Assembly: GCA_004357655.1 (NCBI GenBank)
Contig: SMVQ01000133.1
Span: 1-40,250 of the forward strand
Origin: Planctomycetota bacterium
GTDB lineage: Bacteria > Planctomycetota > UBA1135 > GCA-002686595
Direction of reading: 5' to 3'
Length of the DNA stretch: 40,250 nt
Shown: in pieces, positions 15,488 to 26,535 of the stretch
How the letters are laid out: each line of letters starts with the position of its first letter
How positions within the stretch are numbered: position 1 is the first letter of the stretch
Notes under the pieces: generated by a model
What the model saw: only the letters and a program-made list of their open reading frames with translations
Told to the model about the DNA's origin: nothing
Database searches by the model: none
Position numbers and translations under genes: made by a program

Positions 15488-16843
15488 TCAATCCTCGGAA
15501 TCGTCGGGATCACCCGCGGCCTCCGCGGGCTCCTCGACCGCCGTCTCCCCCGCGTCGACCTTGGTCTCCGGTGCGAGCGCGCTCTCGGGCCGCGGTCGGA
15601 TGTGCGCGAAGAACAGCTCGTCAGCCTTGTCGTAGACGATCTTTCCGTCCACCACGGCCCACTGTACGAACGTCTGATAATGGAGGACGTCGCCGTCCGC
15701 GACGATCAGATCGCAGTCCTTACCGACCTCGAGCGTCCCGATGCGGTGGGACAGCCCCATCATCCGCGCCGGGACGATCGTGATGGCCGCGAACGCCGCG
15801 GACTCCGGCAGTCCGCCGCGCACGGCGAACCCCGCCTCGATCGGCAGGTGGATGATGTCGCGACCCACGATGCCGCCGAGGTCGATGCGCGTGGTCCCGG
15901 GCACGATCGCCACCTGGACGCCCGCCCGATGGAGGATCGCGGCGTTCTCGATGCTCGAGCCCGCATCGTGCGTCAGCTTCTCGTCCTTCGTCCGGCGGCT
16001 GCGCGGCGTCACGATCGCGTAGGCCCCGGCGCGGCCAAGCTCGTCGGCCACGGTCCAGCCCTCCGCGCAGCCCTCGATGACGGGCCGGAAACCGTAGCGC
16101 GTGGCGAGCCTCGCGATCTCGAGCAGATCCGTGCGCTCGTTCGCCCGGAACTTCGCCCTGACTTCGCCCCGCAGGACCTTCAGGGTCGCGGAGTCCGACG
16201 GCTTCTTGGGTGCCTTCAGCTCCTTGTCCTTCTTGACGTCCTTCTCCCACTGCCGGTAGGCCCGGATGTACTCCGCCGCCGCGTCGAACTTCTCCCGCAG
16301 CGTGCGCTTGCCGCGCGGGTCGCCCTTCGAGTACGTCAAGGACACGAAGACCTCGGAGCTCGCGACGACGTCCGTGACCTCGCCGCGCTTGAGCTTGCCG
16401 GCCTGGTTGCCTTGGACAGCCGTGGTGATGCCGCTCGCGAGCGCGAGCACCATCGATCGCCCGTAGGGGTCGACGGTGTTCTCCAGGTCGGACGTCCCTC
16501 CGAAGAGCCCGCTCGACGAGATGGCGACGAGGCCGGGGTACGCGCGCATCCCGCCGGCGTCGAGCACCTCCGCGTCGTCCGGCACGTGCAGGTCGTACCC
16601 GATCTCTTCGATGCGGCCGTTCTTGGCGAGGATGCTCGCCCCACGCAGGATCGACCCGGTCCCCGTGTGGACCTCGGCGTTGAGCAGAGCGAACCACTCG
16701 TCCGCGTCTTCGTCCTCCTCGCCTTCCTTGCCGCCCTCGGCCTGCTTGTCCTTGTCGTCTTCATCGTCCGCGAACCGGATGGCGCCGAAGCTCGGAGCCA
16801 TCACGAGCATGGCGAAGACCGCCGCAAGTCCCGTCTTGTTCAC
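15488..16843 (-). CDS. Secreted amidohydrolase-family protein without the HxH metal motif (10th and last gene of operon)
   Basis: The product of 451 residues has a signal peptide (GLAAVFAMLVMAPSFG), then an acidic low-complexity stretch (about 26-49) and an amidohydrolase-superfamily beta-sandwich/TIM-barrel body. Where family members have PG-[LIMF]-[IV]-D-x-HxH it reads PGLVAISSSG, so both first-strand metal histidines are serines (109, 111). The closing DRxGxLxxGKDxDL motif is kept as HRIGTLEVGKDCDLIVADG. It is probably a non-catalytic homologue or has changed chemistry. The GTG start is chosen for the signal peptide and its 11-nt spacing from the upstream stop. The C-terminus is Glu/Asp/Ala-rich. 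The element at 15203 follows the stop and may mark the operon end. Confidence 0.88.
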   Translation of the reverse strand: MNKTGLAAVFAMLVMAPSFGAIRFADDEDDKDKQAEGGKEGEEDEDADEWFALLNAEVHTGTGSILRGASILAKNGRIEEIGYDLHVPDDAEVLDAGGMRAYPGLVAISSSGLFGGTSDLENTVDPYGRSMVLALASGITTAVQGNQAGKLKRGEVTDVVASSEVFVSLTYSKGDPRGKRTLREKFDAAAEYIRAYRQWEKDVKKDKELKAPKKPSDSATLKVLRGEVRAKFRANERTDLLEIARLATRYGFRPVIEGCAEGWTVADELGRAGAYAIVTPRSRRTKDEKLTHDAGSSIENAAILHRAGVQVAIVPGTTRIDLGGIVGRDIIHLPIEAGFAVRGGLPESAAFAAITIVPARMMGLSHRIGTLEVGKDCDLIVADGDVLHYQTFVQWAVVDGKIVYDKADELFFAHIRPRPESALAPETKVDAGETAVEEPAEAAGDPDDSED

Positions 16844-16854
16844 TCGGAGATCTC

Positions 16855-18204
16855 TCACAGGTTCACCTCTCCATACTCGAACTTGCCGCCGATCATCACG
16901 GCCTCGACTTTCGTACCGGGCTCGAAAGGATCGCCGTTCAGGAAGATCAGGTTCGCGTCCTTGCCGGCCTCCAGGCTGCCGAACCGCTCGCCCAACCCGA
17001 GCAGGTCCGCGGGCTCCTGGGTCAGCGCACGCAGCGCGACGTCGCGATCCAGACCCGCCGCCACGATCTCCCCGACGTTGCGCAGCCACGACCCGTAGGC
17101 GGTCGAGGAGTCGGAGCGCGGGATGAGCACGATCTTGGCGCCGGCGCGGGCAAACTCGGCGGGCAGGTTGCGCTGCCGCATGGTGCCCGGGTGCAGGGTC
17201 AGCGTCGGTTCGACGACGACCCGTCGGCCGCTCGCCCCGATCTTGTCCTTCACGTGGAAGATGTCCGAGTTCCGGGTGAGACCGACCCGCAGGTCCCAAT
17301 CGAACTCCTCGTCACCGATCGCGTCCAGGAGGTGCTCGTATTGCGCCGCGCTCGAGATGCTGACGAGCGCGCGCAGCGTCTTGGCCCGGAGGTCGAGGAA
17401 GGCCTGCGCCTCCGCGTCGGGAACGAGGGGGACGTACTCGTCGTCGTCCTCGGCCTTTTTCTCGTCGTCGCCCTTCTTCTTCTCGTCGTCTTTCTTCTCG
17501 TCGTCGTCGCCCTTCTCCTCGTCGCCCTTCTCCTCGTCGTCCTTCTTCTCGTCGTCCTTGTCCTTGTCTTTCTTGGAGGAGCTCTTCTTTTTCTTCTTCT
17601 TCTTCTTCTCCTGCGCCTTCTCCCACTTCTCGCGGTTCTTCCGCTCCTTCTCGAGGAACTTGTCCGCCTCCTTGAAGCCGTCCTTGATCATCTTCTTGGA
17701 CGACCCGGTCGCGCGCAGGATGATCTTCAGATAGACATTGTCCGCGAGGGTCATCTCAGCCTTCGTCGCGCCGATCGGCTGCACGGCGACCGCCTGGCCG
17801 GGGATCCCGTTGCCGGCCGGATACTGGCCGAGCGTCGTGACGCCGTTCTCGAGCGCAGCCTCGTAAGACGTTCCGGGCCATAGCTCGGTCGACGCGAGGA
17901 CGCCCGGCTTGGAGTCGTTGTAGCCCTGGCTGGTCATCCCGAGCCGCGTGTACGCGTTCACGAGCCCGGGCATCACGACCCAGGTGTCCGGCAGGTCGAG
18001 GATCGGGATCCCGCGTTCGATTGGCAGATCTTCTCCAATCGTGACGATCTTGCCGTCTTCCACGAGGATGACGGCGTGCTCGTAGGTCCCGTTCGCGATC
18101 GTCTCCGCGCGCCGGACCCGGATGGCCAGGAGGTCGCCTTTCGGCGTCGGTACGGCCGTCGCCGCGGGTGCAGCCGCGGCCAGGATCAAGGTGGTCAGCA
18201 TCAT
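16855..18204 (-). CDS. Secreted amidohydrolase-family pseudoenzyme with a poly-Lys/Asp/Glu insert (9th gene of operon)
   Basis: The 449-residue protein opens with a signal peptide (MMLTTLILAAAAPAATA). The HxH site is PGLVNAYTRLG, giving Tyr85 and Arg87 in place of histidines, so a metal centre of the usual type is unlikely. Residues about 187-256 are an extreme charged insert: a run of seven or more lysines, then alternating KDD, EEK and GDDEKK units, encoded by GAA/AAG/GAC-type microsatellite DNA (about 17430-17640). The barrel resumes afterwards and ends with ERFGSLEAGKDANLIFLNGDPFEPG. The insert replaces an external loop of the barrel and would be highly exposed. ATG-ATG doublet; the first is chosen. 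The upstream gene ends 25 nt earlier. Confidence 0.88.
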   Translation of the reverse strand: MMLTTLILAAAAPAATAVPTPKGDLLAIRVRRAETIANGTYEHAVILVEDGKIVTIGEDLPIERGIPILDLPDTWVVMPGLVNAYTRLGMTSQGYNDSKPGVLASTELWPGTSYEAALENGVTTLGQYPAGNGIPGQAVAVQPIGATKAEMTLADNVYLKIILRATGSSKKMIKDGFKEADKFLEKERKNREKWEKAQEKKKKKKKKSSSKKDKDKDDEKKDDEEKGDEEKGDDDEKKDDEKKKGDDEKKAEDDDEYVPLVPDAEAQAFLDLRAKTLRALVSISSAAQYEHLLDAIGDEEFDWDLRVGLTRNSDIFHVKDKIGASGRRVVVEPTLTLHPGTMRQRNLPAEFARAGAKIVLIPRSDSSTAYGSWLRNVGEIVAAGLDRDVALRALTQEPADLLGLGERFGSLEAGKDANLIFLNGDPFEPGTKVEAVMIGGKFEYGEVNL

Positions 18205-18229
18205 GACTCTTCGCTCTCGCCCATCGCCT

Positions 18230-19459
18230 CTAGAACCATTGTCCGTCACGCCTGTCGTATTGGATCACGCCGTCGATCAGGACGAGCTCGACGGCACCTC
18301 GGGGGTCCATCGGGTCGCCCCTGCGGATGACGATGTCGGCGTCTTTTCCCGGCTCCAGGCTGCCGACGCGGTCGTCGATTCCGAACGTCTTCGCCGGGTT
18401 GATCGTGAGGGCGCGCAGCATCTCGTAGGGATCGCCACCGTAACGGGCGGCCATGGCGCCCTGCAGAAAGAACTGCTCCTCGGCCACGACGCCCGAGTCG
18501 GTGTTGAGCGAGAAGTCACGCCCGACGGCCTTCGCGTACTCGGCGGCGGAGCCGTTGATCCGGCCGTTGCGGCTCGAGAACCAGTCCATCGTGCGCGGAC
18601 CGTGGTTGACGGGGATCCCGTAGCGCGCGACCGCCTCGGCCACCTTCCAGCCGTCGAAGCTGCCGTGCGAGAGGACGCTCCGCGTGTCATAGGTCTCGCG
18701 CCACATGCGCGCCGTGTTGACGGCGCCGTCACTGCCCGCCGTGTGGATGAGGACGGGCAATTCCTTCGTGTGGACGCGCTTCAGGTCCTCGAGTGCGAGG
18801 TCGAATCGACCCTGCTCCAGGGCTGCCACGGCGCGGTCGTTCACGTCCGTGAGGTTCCACGCCTGTCCCGCGCGCGACACACCGAAATCGGTCGCGTTGC
18901 GTCGATGGGGGTTCGAGTCCTGGGCGACCTTGAGCCCGCCCGGATCGGCGATGACGACCCCGTCGTACGTGCTATCCGTCTTCGTCTTGTACAGGACGCC
19001 GAAGCCGCCCATGTTCGTTCCGCTCCCCGGGATACCGAAGAGCGTCGTGATCCCGCTCGCGCACGCGAGGTCGATCCGGGGATTGCCCGGCTGCAGGCAC
19101 GCGGACACACGGAGCTCGGGGTTGACGGCGCGCACCATGTCGTTGATGTCGCGCCCGCCGCCCATGATGTGCGTGTGCAGGTCGACCATGCCCGGTATCG
19201 CCCATGCGTCCGGGTACTCGAGCACGCGGTACCCGCGGGGAGCCCCCGCGGGCCCGCCGACGTACACGATCTTCCCGTCCTCGATGACGATCACGCCCGG
19301 CTGGTGGATGCTGTCCTCGTCGTCCATCGTGACGAGCTTGCCCACGTGGATCGCCAGACCCTCCGGTAGCATCGCATCGCGCGGCTCATCGTCCGCGAAA
19401 CCCCGGGCGGGGAGCGACGCGAGCAGCGCGGTGAGAACGAGCGGGCGGAGCGCGATCAC
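18230..19459 (-). CDS. Secreted metal-dependent amidohydrolase, motif intact (8th gene of operon)
   Basis: The 409-residue protein has a signal peptide (LRPLVLTALLASLPARGFA) and an intact imidazolonepropionase-like site: HTH (His95, His97) in PGMVDLHTHIMGGG, His239 in PVLIHTAGS, His265 in VLSHGSFDG, and Asp321 in SLNTDSG. This matches a metal-dependent hydrolase acting on cyclic or linear amide or C-N bonds; the substrate is unknown. The IPGSGTNMGG loop is shared with the next two genes of the operon, so these three form a subfamily. The GTG start overlaps the TGA of the upstream gene by 4 nt (GTGA), showing translational coupling. Confidence 0.9.
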   Translation of the reverse strand: MIALRPLVLTALLASLPARGFADDEPRDAMLPEGLAIHVGKLVTMDDEDSIHQPGVIVIEDGKIVYVGGPAGAPRGYRVLEYPDAWAIPGMVDLHTHIMGGGRDINDMVRAVNPELRVSACLQPGNPRIDLACASGITTLFGIPGSGTNMGGFGVLYKTKTDSTYDGVVIADPGGLKVAQDSNPHRRNATDFGVSRAGQAWNLTDVNDRAVAALEQGRFDLALEDLKRVHTKELPVLIHTAGSDGAVNTARMWRETYDTRSVLSHGSFDGWKVAEAVARYGIPVNHGPRTMDWFSSRNGRINGSAAEYAKAVGRDFSLNTDSGVVAEEQFFLQGAMAARYGGDPYEMLRALTINPAKTFGIDDRVGSLEPGKDADIVIRRGDPMDPRGAVELVLIDGVIQYDRRDGQWF

Positions 19460-20742
19460 CAGCGCCTCCTCTCCGAGCGCGTGTCGTACACCGAACGCCC
19501 GCCGATGTAGACGCGCTCCACGCGACTGCGGGGGTCGCACGGATCGCCCGTGATCACGACGATGTCCGCGTCCTTCCCCTGCTCGAGGCTGCCGACGCGG
19601 TCGGCGATTCCGGCCGTGACGGCGGGAATGATCGTCACGCCGCGCACGGCCGCCATGCTCGCGTTGTCCATGCCATAGCGCACACCCATCGCGGCCTGGA
19701 GCGGGAGCGCCTGCTGCAGCATGACAGGGGCGTCGGTGTTGAAGCCGATGCGCGAGTGCCCGCGCTGTTGGAAGCCCCACGCCGTCCCATGGACCTGGCC
19801 GTCGGTATCGAAGCGCGGCGGCCGCGGCCACATCACTGCGCGCGGTCCGAGGATCGCCGCGACGCCGACGTCCTCCGCGCGCTCCGCCGTCAGGTAGCTG
19901 TCGAACGACCCGTGATCGATGTACACGTCCAGCCCGAAGTCGATGCGCAGCATCTGGATGGTCATGTACACGAGCTGGTAGTACTGCGTGTGCGTGGAGA
20001 CCTGCGTCCGCTTCGCGTAGAGCTCGCGGAAGATGTCGAGCTGGATGTCACGCTCCGGCTGCGGTCCTTCGCCCTGCTCGAACGCCGCCCAGCGCGCGCC
20101 GTAGGTGAGCCCCCGGCGGAGGATGCTGCGCAACGTGTAGTTCATGAGCAGCCGGCCCATCCCGTACCCCCAGCGCGTGGGGTTGTCGCCCTGGGCGATC
20201 TTGAGCGATCCGGGATCGCGGACGAGCGCCTCCTCGAACGTGTCCACGCCCGTCTTCATGAGGATCCCCTGCCCGCCCATGTTCGTCCCCGAGCCGGGGA
20301 TGAAGAGGATCGTCGTCACGCCGGCCGCGACCGCGGTCTTCAGCAGGGAGTTGTGGGGCACCACCGCGGTCGAGACGCGCAGGCCCGGGTTGGCCTGGAA
20401 GACCATGTCGTTGATGTCGCCGCGCGTGCCGCCGACGTGGCTGTGCAGATCGATCAGCCCCGGCACGAGCCAGGCCTCTCCGACGTCCTCCACGGCGTAG
20501 CCCGGCGGGATCGCGAGCTCGCTCTCCGGCCCGATCCCCTCGATGAGGCCGTCGCGGATGAGCAGCACCGGATGATCGATGAACTGCCGCCCGTCGAGCT
20601 CGGCGGTGAGCGCCTTGCCAGCGATGAGCGCGAGCCCGGAGCCTCCGGGCGCGCCCGGCGCCTGCGCGCCGGCGGCCCCCGCAAGGGATGCCGCCGCGCC
20701 GATCGCGGCCGCGAGCCGGACGGTGTGGAGGAACCGGGTCAT
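19456..20742 (-). CDS. Secreted metal-dependent amidohydrolase, motif intact (7th gene of operon)
   Basis: The product has 428 residues with an Ala-rich signal peptide ending near AGAAGAQA. Metal and catalytic positions are kept: HSH (His100, His102) in PGLIDLHSHVGG, His251 in VSTHTQYYQ, His277 in YIDHGSFDSY and Asp337 in GFNTDAPV. IPGSGTNMGGQGILMKTG and ERDIQLDIFRELYAKRTQ are almost the same as in the upstream gene, so the two are tandem paralogues. A large helical insertion (about 170-250) precedes the VSTHTQ strand. The ATG lies 8 nt after the stop of the upstream gene, with no strong ribosome binding site, consistent with coupled translation. Confidence 0.9.
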   Translation of the reverse strand: MTRFLHTVRLAAAIGAAASLAGAAGAQAPGAPGGSGLALIAGKALTAELDGRQFIDHPVLLIRDGLIEGIGPESELAIPPGYAVEDVGEAWLVPGLIDLHSHVGGTRGDINDMVFQANPGLRVSTAVVPHNSLLKTAVAAGVTTILFIPGSGTNMGGQGILMKTGVDTFEEALVRDPGSLKIAQGDNPTRWGYGMGRLLMNYTLRSILRRGLTYGARWAAFEQGEGPQPERDIQLDIFRELYAKRTQVSTHTQYYQLVYMTIQMLRIDFGLDVYIDHGSFDSYLTAERAEDVGVAAILGPRAVMWPRPPRFDTDGQVHGTAWGFQQRGHSRIGFNTDAPVMLQQALPLQAAMGVRYGMDNASMAAVRGVTIIPAVTAGIADRVGSLEQGKDADIVVITGDPCDPRSRVERVYIGGRSVYDTRSERRRW

Positions 20743-20750
20743 GTCAGCGC

Positions 20751-22040
20751 TCAGAAGCGACGCGTGTCCTCGCTCGTGTCGTACACCTTCCGGCCTTTGA
20801 GGAAGACCAGCTCGACGGAGGTGCGCGGATCACAGGGATCGCCCGTGACCACGATGAGGTCGGCGTCCTTGCCGACCTCGATGCTGCCGAGCCGGTCGTC
20901 GAGCCCCGAGGCTTTCGCGGGCACGATCGTGATCCCACGCACGGCGTCCATCTCCGAATTGTCGAAGCCGTAGCGCACACCCATCGCGGACTGGAGCGAG
21001 AGCTCCTCCTGGCCGATGCCGCCGAAGCCGACACAGTCTGTGTTGAAGCCGACCATCGTGTGGCCGCCCTCCTGATACATCGCGGCCACGCCGTTGATGC
21101 GGCCGTCCGTGTCGATGAACGGCGGCCGGGGGGCCTGCATCTGGCGCGGACCGAGGATCGCCGGGACGCCGATGCGCTCCGCGTGGGCCGCGGCCCGATA
21201 GCCGTCGAACGTGCCGTGGTCGATGTAGACGTCGAGGCCGAACTCCTCGCGCACCATCGTGAGCGTCATGAGCACGACCTGATAGATCTGCGTGTGGGTC
21301 GAGACCTGTGTCTTCTTGGCCAGCAGATCGCGGAAGACGTCGAACTGGATGTCGCGCTCCGGCAGAGGTCCATCGCCGTCTTCGGCCGCCTTCATCCGCG
21401 CCGCGTACGTGAGCCCGCGCCGGAAGGTGTTGCGCGTGTTCCAGTTCATGAAGGAGCGCTGGGGCCGCATGACCCACCGCTCCGGGTTGCCCGCTTGGGC
21501 GAGCTTGAGCGAGCCCGGGTTGCGCAGGAGGTTCTCTTCGTACGTGTCGAAGCCCGTGCGCAGCAGGATCCCCTGGCCGCCCATGTTCGTACCCGAACCC
21601 GGGATCAGGAGCACGCTGGTCACGCCCCCCGCGATCCCGCGATCGAGGGCCCGGTTGCGCGGCGTAACCGTCGGCGACGCGCGCAGGCCCGGGTTCGTCA
21701 GGAAGACCATGTCGTTCAGGTCCCTGATCGAGCCCGCGACGTGGCAGTGCAGATCGATCATGCCCGGCATCAGCCACTGGCGGCCGAGGTCGAGCTCTTC
21801 GTAGCCCTCGGGCACGGTGATGTCCCGACGCGGACCCACGGCTTCGATCTTGCCGTCCTTGACGAGGACGACACCGGTGTCCACGACGGACTGCCCGCCG
21901 TACACCGCGGTCAGGATCTTGCTCGAGTAGATCGCGAGCCCCGGACCGCCTTCCTCCCCAGCGTCCGCGCCGTCGACGGCGGCGAGCGCGGGGCAGGTCC
22001 AGAGCCATGAGAACGCGATGGTTGCGAGTAGCGAACGCAC
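20751..22040 (-). CDS. Secreted metal-dependent amidohydrolase, motif intact (6th gene of operon)
   Basis: This tandem paralogue of the following gene keeps HCH (His98, His100) in PGMIDLHCHVAGS, His249 in VSTHTQIYQ, His275 in YIDHGTFDGY and Asp335 in GFNTDCVGFG. It therefore has the same predicted metal site and probably related substrates. I chose the GTG before RSLLATIAFSWLWTCPALA because this gives a clean 20-residue signal peptide and a length (429) equal to the sister protein. The ATG at 22118 gives a 455-residue form with an odd basic extension, but is closer to the upstream stop and has a GGAGG further upstream, so it remains possible. The gene ends 8 nt before the next start. Confidence 0.9.
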   Translation of the reverse strand: MRSLLATIAFSWLWTCPALAAVDGADAGEEGGPGLAIYSSKILTAVYGGQSVVDTGVVLVKDGKIEAVGPRRDITVPEGYEELDLGRQWLMPGMIDLHCHVAGSIRDLNDMVFLTNPGLRASPTVTPRNRALDRGIAGGVTSVLLIPGSGTNMGGQGILLRTGFDTYEENLLRNPGSLKLAQAGNPERWVMRPQRSFMNWNTRNTFRRGLTYAARMKAAEDGDGPLPERDIQFDVFRDLLAKKTQVSTHTQIYQVVLMTLTMVREEFGLDVYIDHGTFDGYRAAAHAERIGVPAILGPRQMQAPRPPFIDTDGRINGVAAMYQEGGHTMVGFNTDCVGFGGIGQEELSLQSAMGVRYGFDNSEMDAVRGITIVPAKASGLDDRLGSIEVGKDADLIVVTGDPCDPRTSVELVFLKGRKVYDTSEDTRRF

Positions 22041-22144
22041 CTCGAGCGGGGCCTGGCCGCCGCACTCGCCCGCGCGGCGCGCGCCAGGGACCGCGGGGGA
22101 GAAAACTTGACTCAGCATGACAGCGCCACGGGCCCTCCAGGCCG

Positions 22145-24972
22145 CTAGCGAATCTCCTTCCCATCGACCCACACGCGGAGAATGCTCGTCGCGGGATCGA
22201 GCGGGCTGCCGTCGAGCAGGAGCACGTCGGCGTCGAGGCCTCTCGCCAGCCGCCCGACGCGGTCGTCGATCGAGAGCATCCGCGCGGCGTCGGATGTGAG
22301 CGCGCGCAGGGCGTCGTCGGCGCCGAGACCGCGCGAGACCGCGTAGAGCGCCATGATCGGGATGTCCGCGGCGCCCTCCTCGGCGGCGCTGTGGAAGGCG
22401 ATCGGGATGCCGGCGTTCGCGATCTCGGCGTAACGGTTCCGGATCTGCGTGCCCGTGCGCGAGCTGGTCGTCACGACGTTGTGCGTCAGGATCACGCCCG
22501 CGATCCGGTCCCGGATCTGGTCCACGACCTTGTACGCCTCGGTCGCATTGAAGAGCACCGGCTCGATGCCGTACTTCGCGAACTCGTCGACGCACTCGAG
22601 GATCTCGTCCTGGCGTGTCACCGTGACGATCACGGAACCGTGGCCCAGCATCGCCTGGCGCCACGGTTCGAGCTCGGGATTGATGCCGGGGGACTTGGGC
22701 TTGCCTTTCGGTTCCGAGACGGTCTCGGGCTTGCGGCGCTCGGGACGCGCGGCGACCACGTATTCGGTGGAGGTCTGCGTGAGCTCGACGTCCGTCGCCT
22801 CGCCCCCAACCGTCACCTGCCCGGTGAGTTTGTCCTCCGACAATTCGAGCTCCGCGCTGACGACTCCGCGCGACCCAAGCCCTTCGACGCGGATCGTCTG
22901 CTCTTCACGCGTGCCCTCGAGCTCGACGAGATGCTCGGAGAATGCGGCGCAGCGCATGTTCCCCTCGATCGCCCCGTCCTGGTCGTTCAGGCGGAATCGC
23001 AACCGGGCGCCATCGACCTCGCCTTCCCATACGCCGGTGACGGGTCGTGCGGCCTCTTCCTCGCCCTTCTTCTTCTTCTTCTTTTTCTTCTTCTTGCCGT
23101 CGTCGTCCTCGTCGTCGCCCTCTTTTTCGTCGTCCTTCTCGTCCTCGTCCTCCTCCTCGTCTGCGTCCTCCTCGGGCGGAGGCGGCGTCCACGCGGCGAG
23201 CTTCTGCTCGTACTCCGCCCACTTGTCCTTGTACTTCGCAGCCTTCTCGAGCGCCTCGCGCACCTTCTCGCCCGAAGCGGTGCGGATCTTTTGGCTCCAC
23301 TCCACGCGCAGCGCACTCGGGTTCGCGACGATCATGCGTTCGTGGTCGCCCCCGGCGGGCTTGTACGCGATCGTGGGCGAGCCCTTGCCCGGAGAGGAAC
23401 GCGAGCTCAGGAGGACCGTCGTCACGCCGGCTCTCGCCACGCGGCGGTCGACGGCGTCCCCGGGCTCCAGGATGCGCGAGAGGTCGAAGCGCGCCGAGAA
23501 TTTCTTGCTCGAGCCCTCGAGGCCCAGGTGCCCGAGCGCGTCGATCATGCCGGGCATCGCCGCACGACCGCGTACGACCATCGCGCCGGCGGGTCGCGAG
23601 ACGAAACGCCCGACCTCGATGATCCGGCCGTCCTGCATGAGGAGCGCTCCGGGGGAGAGCACCTCGCCGTCGCCGACGTGGAGCTCCTCGACCTCGATCA
23701 CGACGGGAGGGGACGATGCGCCGGAAGCGCCGCCGGCGGACTCCGCATCGTGCGGACTCCATGCGAGCTCGCCATCGATCCACGTCGCGACCACGCTTGT
23801 CGCCCTACCGAGGGGGCCGCCGTTCAAAACGACAAGGTCCGCGTCCTTCCCGGCGGCGATGCTGCCGACACGGTCGGCGACGCCGAGAATGAGCGCCGGT
23901 TCCAGGGTGATCGCGCGGAGTGCGCGCGCCTCGCTGAGGCCGCCGCGCATGGAGATGGCCGCCGCGAACCGCAGGTCTCCGACCGAAGCTGTCGCGGGCG
24001 TCGTGATCGCGAACTCGACGCCCGCAGCGGCGAGCCGCGAGGCCGTGTCGTACTCGGGCCAGCGGTCGTCTTCGCCCTTGCCTGCGTTGCGCCCGGCGCG
24101 TCCGACACTGAGCGGCACGCTGAGAATCACCGGCACGCCGGCCTCCGCGATCGCGTCCGCCACTTCGCCCGCGCCCGCGGCGCCGTCGAGCACGAGGGGC
24201 AGACCCGCCCGTCCAAAGAACTCGAGCAGCGCCAGGATCTCGCTCGGTTCCACGGCGCCCATCCGCCAGCTCGCGCCGGCATCGATGAGCTCGGCGAGCA
24301 CCGGTCCCGCGTACGGCCCGTACTCCTCCTCACCCACTCCGCCGCGCGCGAGCACGAGCAGCTCGTCGAGCGCGACCAGTGCGCCCATCGTCGTGCGCGG
24401 GAGCTGAGGTTGAACGACCCCGAGGCCGACATCGACCGTCGCGGGGATGGGCGGCTCCCAGTACCCGGGCGTTCGCCGCGCCTCGTCGCTGATGCTGCCG
24501 TGCAGTCCGGTGCTCTGCGCCAGGACGCGGGAGCCCTCGCCACCCGTCTTCACGACGGCGCCCTGACCGGCGATCAGGCGCCCCCGCGCGGGCGCGATGT
24601 AGATCGACGTGATGCCGGTCGTGAGCGCGGGGTAGTAGCTCGAGTAGCCGTCGAATTGATCGATCGCCATGAGGCCCGGCTCGGCGGCGCGCTCCGCCGC
24701 GTATGGACTGAAGCCATACCGGCTGTCCGCCGCGACGAACCCGGGGACGATGACCGCACCCGGTCCGTAGTCGACGATGCGCGCGTCGCCGGGGATCGCG
24801 ACGTCCAGACCCACGGCGACCACCCGGCCGTCGCGGATGAGGATCGTCCCGCCCTCCAGCACCTCGTCACCGTCGACGAGGTGGATGGTGCCCGCCTTGA
24901 GCGCGACGGTGTCGGTCGCGAGGGCCGCGGGGGCCGCGAGGACCAAGGGCAGGCTGAAGAGGGCGGCGGAGA

Positions 24973-24976
<4 letters not shown>
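22145..24976 (-). CDS. Secreted tandem double amidohydrolase-domain protein with poly-Lys insert (5th gene of operon)
   Basis: The 943-residue protein contains two complete amidohydrolase-like units after a signal peptide (SAALFSLPLVLAAPAALA). Unit 1 (about 22-410) has PGFVAADSRYG instead of HxH, with both histidines lost. Unit 2 (about 423-943) has PGMIDALGHLG, keeping only His483. Unit 2 is interrupted at about 601-641 by an acidic run and ten lysines, then at about 645-740 by a beta-rich segment (GVWEGEVDGARLRFRLND...) resembling a small inserted barrel. Both units end in the DRVGxxAxGxDAD motif. It looks like a fusion of two neighbouring paralogues, with unit 1 a pseudoenzyme. The ATG overlaps the upstream TGA by 4 nt (ATGA). 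Confidence 0.9.

Positions 24977-26531
<1,555 letters not shown>

Positions 26532-26535
<4 letters not shown>

Noticed and set aside
17430-17640. Frameshift or assembly error at the poly-lysine region
   Set aside because: The frame stays open and amidohydrolase-like sequence continues in the same frame on both sides, and comparable inserts occur in paralogues.
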